Origin: JAWXCB01 sp034440455
GTDB taxonomy: Bacteria; Bacteroidota; Bacteroidia; Chitinophagales; CAIOSU01
Assembly (NCBI GenBank): GCA_034440455.1
Contig: JAWXCB010000019.1
Coordinates: 117,909 to 181,908, forward strand
Length of the DNA stretch: 64,000 nt
Direction of reading: 5' to 3'
The notes beneath the pieces are model-generated. The model made no database searches, was not told where the DNA came from, and saw only the letters and a list, made by a program, of their open reading frames with translations. Positions 17,007 to 25,596 of the stretch are shown here, in pieces. How positions within the stretch are numbered: the first letter of the stretch is position 1; every line of letters begins with the position of its first letter. The translations under genes were made by a program, and so were the position numbers.

Positions 17007-18185
17007 ATGAAAGAAGTCTATCTCGTTTCCATGGCGCGTACGCCTGTCGGATGTTTTGGCGGAGCGCTCTCTTCACTCACGGCAATTGAGCTTGGCGCAA
17101 TTGCAATTAAGAATGCAGTGCAACGTGCCGGATTGAAATCCGAACAGATTGATGAAGTATTCATGGGCAATGTGATTAGCGCCAATCTCGGGCAAGCGCC
17201 CACCACGCAGGCGATTCTTGCTGCGGGGCTTTCCCCGCAAATTCCTACTACTACAATTAATAAAGTGTGCGCATCCGGCATGAAGGCGATTATGTTCGCA
17301 GCGCAAAGTATATTGACCGGTGATAATGACGTGGTGCTCGCAGGCGGCATGGAGAGCATGTCGCGCGCGCCTTACATGGTTGACAAAGCGCGCTACGGAT
17401 TCGGCTATGGCAACGGTGTGTTTCTCGATGCCATTGTGCGCGATGCGCTGCAAGACCCTTACAAAGGCTACATGATGGGCAATGCCGGTGAAGTGTGCGC
17501 GAAAAAATATTCCTTCACGCGCGAAGAGCAGGATGCCTATGCAATACAATCCTATCAACGCGCTGCAAAAGCCTATCAGGAGGGCGCGTTCAATGATGAA
17601 TTGGTGGGCGTTGAAATAGCAGGGAAGAAAGGCGCGGTGGTGGTGAGTGAAGATGAAGAATACAAAAAGTTTTCCCCCGATAAAATCCCGACAATCAAAC
17701 CTGCATTCGACAAAGCCGGAACTATCACTGCCGCGAATGCTTCAAAAATTAATGATGGCGCAGCGGCTGTCGTGCTGATGAGCGGTGAGAAAGTAAAAGA
17801 ACTCGGCATCAAGCCGCTGGCTAAAATTCTTTCCTATGCCGATGCTGCGCAAGAGCCGGAAATGTTTACTACCACGCCATCGAAGGCAATGCCTAAAGCG
17901 TTGCAAAAAGCAGGATTGAAAATTTCTGATGTTGACTTCTTTGAAATCAACGAAGCCTTCGCTGTTGTTGCGCTGGCAAACATCAAAGAGATGGACTTGA
18001 ATCCCGATAAGGTAAATGTATTTGGTGGCGCTGTTGCATTGGGACATCCTGTAGGCATGAGCGGCACACGCATCACCATGGCGCTGATTTCCGCTTTAAA
18101 CAAAAAGGGCGGAAAGATTGGCTGCGCAGGCATTTGCAACGGTGGCGGTGGGGCAAGCGCAATTGTTATTGAGAAAGTGGTGTGA
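17007..18185 (+). CDS. Acetyl-CoA C-acyltransferase (thiolase)
   Basis: 392 residues, the usual size. All thiolase signatures are present: nucleophile Cys in NKVCASGMKAIM (about residue 88), INEAFAVV, GHPVGMSGTR with the catalytic His, and CAGICNGGGGASA with the second Cys near the C-terminus. The enzyme condenses or cleaves (3-oxo)acyl-CoA. The long GYMMGNAGEVCAKKYSFTREEQD region is typical of biosynthetic/degradative acetoacetyl-CoA thiolases. It is monocistronic here, with no other beta-oxidation gene adjacent, so acetoacetyl-CoA thiolase activity is the simplest guess. Confidence 0.94.
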   Translation: MKEVYLVSMARTPVGCFGGALSSLTAIELGAIAIKNAVQRAGLKSEQIDEVFMGNVISANLGQAPTTQAILAAGLSPQIPTTTINKVCASGMKAIMFAAQSILTGDNDVVLAGGMESMSRAPYMVDKARYGFGYGNGVFLDAIVRDALQDPYKGYMMGNAGEVCAKKYSFTREEQDAYAIQSYQRAAKAYQEGAFNDELVGVEIAGKKGAVVVSEDEEYKKFSPDKIPTIKPAFDKAGTITAANASKINDGAAAVVLMSGEKVKELGIKPLAKILSYADAAQEPEMFTTTPSKAMPKALQKAGLKISDVDFFEINEAFAVVALANIKEMDLNPDKVNVFGGAVALGHPVGMSGTRITMALISALNKKGGKIGCAGICNGGGGASAIVIEKVV

Positions 18186-18202
18186 TGTAGTAATTCGCCA
18201 AT

Positions 18203-18525
18203 GTGACAGTGGACAAAAACAAAGAAAAAGTAGTTGAAAAGCTAAAAAACTGGATTGTTGAGAAGCACGTAATCAGTTTGGATGAAACTATACCTGTTAT
18301 GTGTGATGATAAAGAGGAAAGGGAACTTAGGGACGGCACTAAAAAAACGTCTATGAGATTTGGTTTAGAACATCTGATTATATTGAACGCAATCAACAAG
18401 GAGAAATAACTGAATTTATGGAAGGGATGTATTGTTCCGCTTACTATGATGCATCTAACTTGGAGCTATTGTATATTTCAAAAAATACCAGCCCAGAGTA
18501 TATTGAACCTGACGGCAGCTATTAA
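18203..18525 (+). pseudogene. Small unknown gene broken by a frameshift in an A7 run
   Basis: Frame 1 starts with GTG at 18203 and stops at 18409. A second frame carries on with no start codon of its own, from the A7 run at 18341-18347 to the TAA at 18523: it reads NVYEIWFRTSDYIERNQQ..., then FMEGMYCSAYYDA, ending EPDGSY. Adding one A (eight instead of seven), or a -1 slip on the run, joins the two into a product of about 107 residues. The joined protein is charged with a Trp/Tyr-rich second half and has no recognised family. It ends 15 bases before the M28 peptidase start. It may be a pseudogene, a sequencing error or a slippage-expressed gene. Confidence 0.6.
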
Positions 18526-18540
18526 GTGCAACTCCATAAT

Positions 18541-20115
18541 ATGAGAAATATTTGTTTGTTCGTTTTGTCTCAACTTGTTTTTTGTATTTCTATCCAAGCC
18601 CAAAACTCTCCCCCCGTTCTCTCCAACATCACTGCGCTTGCAGACACCATTCTGCATAAGCTTACTGTAACGTATGATGTGAGCGATGCAGAAAATGATT
18701 CACTTGAAATTTTCTTGAACGCTTCCACAAATGGCGGACTTTATTTTCCGTACAACACATCCAATGCAACGGGCGATGTTGGTTTTCCTGTAACAACGGG
18801 AACAGGCAAGCGCATTGTGTGGTATTATCCTGATTCGCTTTCGCTCATGCTTCCCTCGTTCATTGCCAAGCTTGCGGCTGATGACCACGCAAGCGGAATA
18901 TCCATTCAGCAAATCATCGAGCAAATTGACAGCAACCGCCTGAAGCAAAATGTGCAACTACTGGAAGGAATTCGCCACCGTACAACAGGTGCAACGCATT
19001 TGGAGGCAGTGCGCGACTCACTGCTGGCGCGTTTTCAGCAATATGATTTGGAAACGCGCATTCATCAGTTTCCTTACAATAATTATACAGGAGAAAATAT
19101 TATCGGAAAAAAAAGCAGCGCAGTGAATGACACGCGCACCTATATCGTTGACGGGCATTACGACACCGTTGACGACAGCCCCGGTGCAGATGATAACGCC
19201 AGCGCTCTTGCAGGAATTTTGGAAATTGCGCGTGTGCTTGCACCGCTTCAGTTGACAAGCGCAGTAGAGTTTATCGGTTTTGATTTGGAAGAGCAGAGCT
19301 TGCTCGGCAGCGAAGCGTTTGTGCCGGGCGGCATTCAGCCTGATGAAAAAATTGCGGGCGTGTTTAATATGGATATGATTGGCTATTTCAGCAACCAGCC
19401 GTTTTCGCAAACTCTGCCTCAGGGTTTCGATATTATTTTCCCGGATTTGTATGCCGAACTTGTTGCAAATGATTTTCGCGCAAACTTTATCATCAGCACG
19501 GCAAATACAAATTCCAATTCGTTGCTTTTTCTTTTTGACAGCATGGCAACGCAGTATGTTCCTGATTTGTTAGTTGGTAATATTTCTGTGCCCGGCAACG
19601 GAACAATAATTGCCGATTCACGCAGAAGCGATCATGCTGCGTTTTGGGATGCAGGCTACAAAGCATTGCACCTTTCCGATGGCGCTGAGACACGCAACCC
19701 CTACTATCATGGACCGGCAGACACGATAGGCACCCTCAACTTTACGTTCATGCACCAAATCACGCAAGCCGTTGCTGCTTCGCTGCTGCATCTGTCACCA
19801 CCTGCTCATGCCGACATTGAAATTGTTCAGGTAACGGGCGACCCCGCATCGTCTATTACGAAAATTGAAATGGGCGATTGCAATATCTTGCTTTCACCTA
19901 ATCCCACAAGCGGTTCATTCAAAATTTCAGCGGCAGACTGTGGCACTGAAACAATGCAGGTGAAATTGATTTCGGTAGAAGGAAAAACGATTTGGGAAGG
20001 ACAACTGCATGCGGGAAAAGAATTAGAATTTACAGAGTCAATTCTGCCTGGATATTATTTTGTGGAAGCGCGCAATTCCGGCAAGAGCTATTTAGAAAAA
20101 ATAGTGGTGGAATAA
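18541..20115 (+). CDS. Secreted M28 family zinc metallopeptidase with T9SS C-terminal domain
   Basis: 524 residues from the ATG at 18541. Signal peptide ends VFCISIQAQ. An N-terminal beta-sandwich domain is followed by an M28 aminopeptidase domain: DGHYDTVDD (zinc His206), PGADDNASA (bridging Asp) and FDLEEQSLLGS with the catalytic Glu and a metal-ligand Glu. Later come YFSNQP and DHAAFWD, which supply the last metal ligands. The C-terminal about 75 residues (LLSPNPTSGSFKIS ... GYYFVEARN ... EKIVVE) are a type A T9SS sorting domain, so the enzyme is exported to the cell surface or medium. It would cleave N-terminal residues from peptides. It stands alone; the downstream gene is convergent. 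Confidence 0.92.
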   Translation: MRNICLFVLSQLVFCISIQAQNSPPVLSNITALADTILHKLTVTYDVSDAENDSLEIFLNASTNGGLYFPYNTSNATGDVGFPVTTGTGKRIVWYYPDSLSLMLPSFIAKLAADDHASGISIQQIIEQIDSNRLKQNVQLLEGIRHRTTGATHLEAVRDSLLARFQQYDLETRIHQFPYNNYTGENIIGKKSSAVNDTRTYIVDGHYDTVDDSPGADDNASALAGILEIARVLAPLQLTSAVEFIGFDLEEQSLLGSEAFVPGGIQPDEKIAGVFNMDMIGYFSNQPFSQTLPQGFDIIFPDLYAELVANDFRANFIISTANTNSNSLLFLFDSMATQYVPDLLVGNISVPGNGTIIADSRRSDHAAFWDAGYKALHLSDGAETRNPYYHGPADTIGTLNFTFMHQITQAVAASLLHLSPPAHADIEIVQVTGDPASSITKIEMGDCNILLSPNPTSGSFKISAADCGTETMQVKLISVEGKTIWEGQLHAGKELEFTESILPGYYFVEARNSGKSYLEKIVVE

Positions 20116-20116
20116 T

Positions 20117-20524
20117 TCACACCGGATACTCCACAAAATTCCTTTCGGTTTCATAGAGTTTCACCTGCAAATCATATTTCTTGTCTAAGCGATTACGCAG
20201 CAGGTTGTAAATGACAACGGCAATATTCTCAACGGTGGGAATCAATTCTTTAAACTCGACAACATCAAGATTTAAATTCTGATGGTCGAAACGCTGCGTT
20301 ACTTGTTCCTCAATAATGTCTTTCAGGATTTTCAGGTCAATCACATAGCCTGTTTCAGTGTCAATATCTCCTGTCACTTTCACGATCAACTCATAATTAT
20401 GTCCGTGATAATTCGGGTTGTTGCATAAGCCAAACACTTCCTGATTCTTTTCAAAATCCCATTTGGGATTGAATAATCGGTGAGCAGCATTGAAGCGGGC
20501 TTTACGAAAAACAGCGAGGCGCAT
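20117..20524 (-). CDS. queD: 6-carboxytetrahydropterin synthase / PTPS family protein
   Basis: 135 residues. Zinc ligands are visible in FNAAHRL and NYHGHNY, and the catalytic Cys in GLCNNPNYHG. The segment FDHQNLNLD gives the catalytic Asp-His pair, PTVENIA the substrate-binding Glu, and LYETERNF the last conserved Glu. The reaction converts 7,8-dihydroneopterin triphosphate to 6-carboxytetrahydropterin (queuosine path) or 6-pyruvoyltetrahydropterin; sequence alone cannot choose, though QueD is more usual in Bacteroidota. No other queuosine gene is adjacent. The stop overlaps nothing; the start is close to an inverted repeat. Confidence 0.87.
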   Translation of the reverse strand: MRLAVFRKARFNAAHRLFNPKWDFEKNQEVFGLCNNPNYHGHNYELIVKVTGDIDTETGYVIDLKILKDIIEEQVTQRFDHQNLNLDVVEFKELIPTVENIAVVIYNLLRNRLDKKYDLQVKLYETERNFVEYPV

Positions 20525-20539
20525 ATTGGTTTTGTTTTT

Positions 20540-20598
20540 AACCGCAAAGGCGCAAAGAACGCGCAGACTTTTCCTTTGCGCCTTAGCGTCTTTGCGGT
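20540..20598. repeat. Inverted dispersed repeat, AACCGCAAAGG class
   Basis: AACCGCAAAGGCGCAAAG on the left and CTTTGCGCCTTAGCGTCTTT on the right, ending GCGGT, form a long imperfect palindrome between the divergent queD and holB genes. It is related to the elements at 3447 and 23899. Confidence 0.75.
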
Positions 20599-20642
20599 GA
20601 ATGTATTTCTTTCAGAGCGCAAATCTCGTAATTTCACAGGCA

Positions 20643-21779
20643 ATGCTTTTCAAGAACATTATCGGGCAAAGTGAACTGCGGCAAAGACTGATTGACTCAG
20701 CGAAAAACGGAAAAGTGAGTCATGCGCAGTTATTTCTTGCACCGCTTGGACATGGCGGATTGGCTTTGGCATTGGCTTTCAGCCAATATCTCAATTGCGA
20801 AAATCGGGGCGATGAGGATTCCTGCGGGAAATGTCCTTCATGTGTCAAAGCACAGAAACTCATTCACCCCGACATTCACTTCTCTTTTCCATTTCCGAAA
20901 GTGGATAAGAAAGAGTTGTGCGATGAATTCATCAAAGACTGGCGCGAGGCAGTACTTGAAAATCCTTATTTGGATTTGCTCACTTGGATGACGCGCTTTG
21001 AAGCGGAAAACAAGCAGCCGAATATTCCGATTAAGGAATGTCACAATATTCTACATAAGTTGAGCCTGAAAGCGTTTGAATCACCCTACAAGGTGGTGAT
21101 TCTTTGGCTGCCCGAATATTTAGGAAAGGAAGGAAACTCCCTCTTGAAAATGCTTGAGGAACCGCCTGACCGCACTGTGTTTCTGTTTGTCGCTGAAAGT
21201 TCAGATTTGGTGCTACCTACGATTCTTTCACGGATGCAAATCACGAAGATTCCGCACATTGAATACGGTTTGCTCGCAACGGTCTTGCAGGAAAAATTTG
21301 AACTCAACGAAGATGAAGCATATCGCTTGGCAACGCTTTCCAATGGCAACTATGTGGAGGCTGCGCGACAGGCGCAACACGCGCTGGGAGACTTGTCAGA
21401 GTTATTCGTGCAATGGTTTGGCTTGTGTTTCCCGAGTCAGCAAACTCGCTCGCTGGAGATTTACAGTTGGATTGAAAAATTTGCAACCATCGGCAGGGAA
21501 AATCAAAAAAGCTTTTTGAAATACGCATTGCATTTTCTCAGGGAAGCCTTATTCATCCAGGCAACCGAGAAAAAATCGCAGGTGCTGACGCAAAGCGAAA
21601 ATGAACTTGCCCTGCGGCTTATCCAAGGCGCGGGGTACAATACGCTCGATGCGCTTTACAAGCAAATCAACGAAGCGCACTTTCATGCGGAGCGCAATGC
21701 ACATCCCAAAATGTTGCTGATGAGTCTCACGCTCAAAGCGGCAAGCCTGTTAAAACAGAATCAAGTAATTTTAGCCTGA
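20643..21779 (+). CDS. holB: DNA polymerase III delta' subunit
   Basis: 378 residues from the ATG at 20643. An earlier in-frame TTG-type start at 20601 lies next to the repeat and is not needed. The N-terminus IIGQSELRQRL is the clamp-loader opening. The P-loop position reads APLGHGGLALA, so the ATP site is degenerate as expected for delta'. A zinc module follows with Cys52, Cys61, Cys64 and Cys67. NSLLKMLEEPP corresponds to the Walker B/sensor region and ILSRMQ to the SRC-like motif. It acts in loading the sliding clamp. It begins a co-directional group holB-ricT-gldH, a gene order often seen in Bacteroidota. Confidence 0.9.
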   Translation: MLFKNIIGQSELRQRLIDSAKNGKVSHAQLFLAPLGHGGLALALAFSQYLNCENRGDEDSCGKCPSCVKAQKLIHPDIHFSFPFPKVDKKELCDEFIKDWREAVLENPYLDLLTWMTRFEAENKQPNIPIKECHNILHKLSLKAFESPYKVVILWLPEYLGKEGNSLLKMLEEPPDRTVFLFVAESSDLVLPTILSRMQITKIPHIEYGLLATVLQEKFELNEDEAYRLATLSNGNYVEAARQAQHALGDLSELFVQWFGLCFPSQQTRSLEIYSWIEKFATIGRENQKSFLKYALHFLREALFIQATEKKSQVLTQSENELALRLIQGAGYNTLDALYKQINEAHFHAERNAHPKMLLMSLTLKAASLLKQNQVILA

Positions 21780-21836
21780 CTTGACACGCGCGCTTCTGCG
21801 GTATTTATTTTCTGAATGATTTAATTTTTTGACACG

Positions 21837-23294
21837 ATGGGTTGCAACAGTTGTTCTACAAATAGCGGCTTGCCTAAAGGCTGTAAAAATAATGGCAGTT
21901 GCCAAACGGGTTCCTGCAACAAGCAAAATACGTTCAACTGGCTTGCTGACATTCCCATCGCGTTTGGCGCGGATGATTACCGGTATTATGAAATCAGTTT
22001 CAAAGGCGGTAGCCGCAAGGCTTTCTACAAGAACGACCACAACCACCTGATTGAAACAGGTGATGTAGTGGTGGTGGAAACTTCAATGGGCGCTGATGTG
22101 GGCGAGGTGACGCTTTCAGGCGAGTTGGTGAAAGCGCAGATGCGAAAGAAAAATGTAAAAGATAAAACAGAGATTAAGAACATCCTCGGCAAAGCATCAG
22201 AAAAAGATATTGAAGCGTTGAAAGAAGTGCGCGCAATGGAGCCTGATATTCTGGTTCGCGCAAGAGCCATTGCGCGCAGCATGAAGCTCAACATGAAAAT
22301 CAGCGACATTGAGTTTCAAACGGATAAAAAGAAAGCCACCTTTTTTTATACCGCAGAAGACCGTGTGGATTTTAGAGAATTAATAAAAATATACGCGCAT
22401 GATTTTAAAGTGAAAGTGGAAATGCGCCAAATCGGTCCACGGCAGGAGGCTGGAAGACTTGGCGGCATTGGTGATTGCGGTCGCGAGTTGTGTTGCTCTA
22501 CATGGCTTACTGACTTTAAATCAGTTTCGACAACGGCTGCGCGCTATCAAAATCTTTCTATCAATCTTGATAAACTTTCCGGGCAATGCGGTCGCCTGAA
22601 ATGCTGCTTGAATTATGAGTTGGATACATATATCGAAGCATTGGAAGAATTCCCCAAAAATGCCGACAGGATTCATACTGAGAAAGGCGAAGCGCGATTG
22701 CAGAAAACAGATATTCTGAAGCGGCTGATGTTTTACACGTTCAAGGAAGATTCAAAATTTTATCCTGTTCCTGTAAATAAAGTGAAAGAGATTCTTGCAT
22801 TAAATGCAGAAGGAAAAAAGCCAGAAGATTTAGGAATTATAGTTGAACTGACGCCCGAAGTTGAAATTGAACAACAAGCTGACTTAGTTGGTCAGATTTC
22901 AGTAGAAACGCTTGATAAAGCCGCAAGAAAAAACCGCAATCAAAATAGCAGGGGCAGAAGAGACGGTGGTAACAGGCAAGCTCAAAACAGAGGTCAGGAT
23001 AACAGGGGTGGTGAACTGAGAGGTGGTGAAAACAGAGGAGGCGAAAACCGCAGCGCTGATACTCGTGGCGGTGAACGCAGAGGTGGAGAAAACAGAGGAG
23101 GTGAACCCCGCAGGGCTGACAATCGGGGCAGTGAACGCAGAGGTGGTGATAACAGAAACAGAGATAATCGCGGCAGAGATAATAGGGGACAGCAACGCGG
23201 AGGGCAGAACAGAGGTCCGCGACCACAGGGCGGCAATAACCCGAATCCAAATAACAAACCGCAGGGAGAAAATCCGCAGGGGAACAATCAATAA
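21837..23294 (+). CDS. ricT: RicT/YaaT (PSP1 domain) protein with long RGG-like tail
   Basis: 485 residues. The N-terminus is Cys-rich (GCNSCSTNSG, then GCKNNGSCQTGSC), followed by the PSP1 domain with the conserved IGDCGRELCCSTW and QCGRLKCCLNYE motifs that in Bacillus RicT help hold iron-sulfur clusters of the RicAFT complex, an RNase Y partner. From about residue 365 to the end the protein is a low-complexity tail of Gly, Arg, Asn and Glu units (GGENRGGENR, RGGERRGG, RDNRGRDNRG). Such RGG-like tails commonly bind RNA. RNase Y is absent from most Bacteroidota, so the partner here is uncertain. Lies between holB and gldH. Confidence 0.88.
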   Translation: MGCNSCSTNSGLPKGCKNNGSCQTGSCNKQNTFNWLADIPIAFGADDYRYYEISFKGGSRKAFYKNDHNHLIETGDVVVVETSMGADVGEVTLSGELVKAQMRKKNVKDKTEIKNILGKASEKDIEALKEVRAMEPDILVRARAIARSMKLNMKISDIEFQTDKKKATFFYTAEDRVDFRELIKIYAHDFKVKVEMRQIGPRQEAGRLGGIGDCGRELCCSTWLTDFKSVSTTAARYQNLSINLDKLSGQCGRLKCCLNYELDTYIEALEEFPKNADRIHTEKGEARLQKTDILKRLMFYTFKEDSKFYPVPVNKVKEILALNAEGKKPEDLGIIVELTPEVEIEQQADLVGQISVETLDKAARKNRNQNSRGRRDGGNRQAQNRGQDNRGGELRGGENRGGENRSADTRGGERRGGENRGGEPRRADNRGSERRGGDNRNRDNRGRDNRGQQRGGQNRGPRPQGGNNPNPNNKPQGENPQGNNQ

Positions 23295-23327
23295 TCAAAA
23301 TTCAAAAGAACAAAGAGCATAACATCA

Positions 23328-23819
23328 ATGACAAAATCATTGCAACGTGTTTGTGTTTTGATAATTGGAACTTGTTTATTCTTTCTTACAAGTTGCGATT
23401 CGAAAAGAGTTTACGAAGAGAACATTGACATTCCCTCTTACATCTGGAATTTAGATTTCAAGCCGACATTCAATGTGACAATTGAAGACACTGCGCAGCT
23501 TTACAATATTTATGTGAACGTGCGCCACACCACGTATTATCCCAATAGCAATCTGTGGGTGCTCATTACCACGCAATTTCCTGATGGGAATAAAATAGAA
23601 AAGCGCGTGAACCTTCCCCTCGCTGACAAAACAGGCAAATGGGATGGCGAATGTCTGGGGGACATTTGCGATGCACAGATACAAATACAAGAAAACGCTT
23701 TTTTCAATCAGCCCGGAAATTATTCCTTCCAGCTTGCGCAAATCATGCGCACTAATAACCTGCCGCTGGTGATGAGCGTAGGGCTGCGTGTTGAGAAAGT
23801 AGGCGAGAAAAAAGAATAG
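23328..23819 (+). CDS. gldH: Gliding motility lipoprotein GldH
   Basis: 163 residues. Lipoprotein signal ending FLTSC (Cys23). The mature part follows the GldH pattern: RVYEENIDIPSYIW, LYNIYVNVRHTTYYPNSNLW, GDICDAQIQIQENAFF and ending with PLVMSVGLRVEKV. In Flavobacterium johnsoniae GldH is needed for gliding and for T9SS function, located in the outer membrane; its molecular role is not settled. It supports the T9SS-dependent export predicted for three other proteins in this window. It follows ricT after 33 bases, in the usual holB-ricT-gldH order. Confidence 0.93.
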   Translation: MTKSLQRVCVLIIGTCLFFLTSCDSKRVYEENIDIPSYIWNLDFKPTFNVTIEDTAQLYNIYVNVRHTTYYPNSNLWVLITTQFPDGNKIEKRVNLPLADKTGKWDGECLGDICDAQIQIQENAFFNQPGNYSFQLAQIMRTNNLPLVMSVGLRVEKVGEKKE

Positions 23820-23820
23820 C

Positions 23821-23852
23821 GCACGGATGACGCGGATTAAACGGATTTGAAT
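23821..23852. repeat. Dispersed repeat fragment, CACGGATGACGCGGATT class
   Basis: GCACGGATGACGCGGATTAA followed by ACGGATTTGAAT immediately after gldH. This sequence type is known as a frequent intergenic repeat in Bacteroidota. Only one arm is present here. Confidence 0.55.
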
Positions 23853-23898
23853 TTTCTTAATAAAGTTGTCGAAATAAATTCCACAATTTTCACAATTA

Positions 23899-23943
23899 AA
23901 CCACATTGGCACATACAACACATCGCTATGTGCCTCTGTGGTT
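23899..23943. repeat. Inverted repeat, AACCACAnnGGCACATA class
   Basis: AACCACATTGGCACATA and TATGTGCCTCTGTGGTT are inverted copies with 2 mismatches around an 11-base loop, followed by ATTTTTTG. In + orientation it could also act as a terminator for gldH. Confidence 0.75.
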
Positions 23944-24036
23944 ATTTTTTGCGAAATTTTTCAGGTCAGAATTTTTGTGGAAGTTAGTTTAAAAATGTTC
24001 ATTATCTATTCTTATTAGTTTCATCCGGTCATCCAT

Positions 24037-25344
24037 GTGCCATTAATTCCTAACTTTTCATACTTAAATCTTCATGCGGTGGACTTCTTCAGCGAGTTTT
24101 TAAAAAATCCAATTAAATATTCCATCCCGATATTTTTTATTCTTATCGGCATTGAGTTGCTCGTGGACAAAATCAGGAAGTCGCACCTCTATCGCTTTAA
24201 TGATGCAATCACCAACCTCAGTTGCGGCATCGGATCGCAGGTGGTTGGTTTGTTTTTGAGAGTATTTACCATTGGCGCTTATGCGTGGCTTTATGAAAAT
24301 TATTCTCCGTTCAAAGGGCAAATTCCCGTTACGTGGTGGAGCATCCTCGTACTGTTCATCGGGGTTGATTTATTCTATTATTGGTTTCACCGACTTGCCC
24401 ATGAAGTCTCTGTGCTGTGGGGCAGCCATGTGGTGCATCATCAGAGTGAAGAATACAATTTGACTGTCGCGCTGCGGCAAGCGTGGTTGCAAGGCGCATT
24501 CTCATGGGTGTTTTATTTGCCGCTTGCGTTTCTCGGCTTCGAGCCATTCGTGTTCGTGTCTATCGCGGGCTTTCAAACGCTGTATCAATTTTGGATTCAT
24601 ACGAAGACGATTGACAAACTACATCCCGCGTTTGAATATGTGTTCAACACACCCTCTCACCACCGCGTGCATCATGGCGTGAACCCAATATATATTGACC
24701 GCAATCATGGCGGCACCCTCATCATTTTTGACCGTATGTTCGGCACGTTTCAAAAAGAGGAAGAAGAAGTGGTGTATGGCATCACCAAGCAAACCAAAAG
24801 CTGGAACCCGCTGTGGGTGAATTTTGAATACTGGATTGATTTATTCCAAAGTGCTTTCAGGGCGAGTAAGTGGAGCGACAAAATAAAAATACTTATGAAG
24901 CAGCCCGGCTGGTATCCCGATGAGCTGGGCGGAGTGCAGCAGCCACGCGCAGTAACCCCCGCTACTTTTCACAAATATGACACGCATATTCCGAAGGGGC
25001 TGAACATGTATGTACTGCTGCATTTTATAATCATGCTTACGGGCACCACCATTTTTCTTTTCAAGTTCAAAGATTTTACCACGGAAATGAATATCGGGCT
25101 TACCGTGCTGATTGTTTTTTCATTGGTAAACCTCGGTGGCGTGTTTGAAAGCAGGCGCTGGGTGCTGCCGATGGAAATCGTGCGGCTTGTAGCCGTGATG
25201 GTTACATTTATTTTTTTGCTGAAAGGGCAATATAGCTTCGCGCCCGTTGCAGTTGTGTGCTCGCTGCTGCTCGTGGCGAGCATTGTGTGGATGGCATATT
25301 ACCACAACAATTTTTTTGAACGAGCTTTCCCCGCCAAAGCATAG
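24037..25344 (+). CDS. Sterol desaturase/fatty acid hydroxylase family membrane protein
   Basis: 435 residues from the GTG at 24037 (the ATG two bases earlier is out of frame and stops at once). Several membrane helices surround the diiron His clusters: YYWFHRLAHE, SHVVHHQSEEYN, and HHRVHHGVNPIYIDRNHGG. These define the fatty acid hydroxylase superfamily, related to sterol C5/C4-desaturases and alkylglycerol monooxygenase. The long C-terminal membrane extension (about residues 325-430) has four further helices, as in the alkylglycerol-monooxygenase-like bacterial subgroup. It would hydroxylate or desaturate a lipid using O2. A link with the ether-lipid operon at 59612 is attractive but only speculative. 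Confidence 0.88.
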   Translation: MPLIPNFSYLNLHAVDFFSEFLKNPIKYSIPIFFILIGIELLVDKIRKSHLYRFNDAITNLSCGIGSQVVGLFLRVFTIGAYAWLYENYSPFKGQIPVTWWSILVLFIGVDLFYYWFHRLAHEVSVLWGSHVVHHQSEEYNLTVALRQAWLQGAFSWVFYLPLAFLGFEPFVFVSIAGFQTLYQFWIHTKTIDKLHPAFEYVFNTPSHHRVHHGVNPIYIDRNHGGTLIIFDRMFGTFQKEEEEVVYGITKQTKSWNPLWVNFEYWIDLFQSAFRASKWSDKIKILMKQPGWYPDELGGVQQPRAVTPATFHKYDTHIPKGLNMYVLLHFIIMLTGTTIFLFKFKDFTTEMNIGLTVLIVFSLVNLGGVFESRRWVLPMEIVRLVAVMVTFIFLLKGQYSFAPVAVVCSLLLVASIVWMAYYHNNFFERAFPAKA

Positions 25345-25596
25345 GCGCAGTCAAACTCCAATGCTACTCGTATATTGATTGAATGATTTTGGTAAGAGGT
25401 AAAGAATCGGTTTAATTTCAATACTGATTTTATTAAAACGCAGCATTCAAGTTGCAAATGCAACTTTGGTTAGTTAATGGGAATAAGAGTTTGAAAATTT
25501 ATGTTCCTGATTTCTACTAAGATTTTAAGAAACCCTCACCACACCCAAAGAAACGGTAAATGAAAAGAGGAAATGCCTTAACGAGTGCGGCACTGC
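25345..25596. other. Intergenic region with a small perfect hairpin
   Basis: No gene seen. AAGTTGC and GCAACTT at 25449-25466 form a 7-base stem with a 4-base loop, but no T-run follows, so it is not a typical terminator. The rest is AT-rich without further structure that could be recognised. Confidence 0.4.

Noticed and set aside
22837..23298. Three overlapping minus-strand frames and one plus frame under the RicT tail
   Set aside because: All are shadows of the GGN/CGN-type low-complexity codons of the ricT tail and lack any independent start context or motif.
25449..25466. Hairpin after the sterol desaturase-type gene as terminator
   Set aside because: No T-run follows on either strand and it lies over 100 bases from the stop codon.
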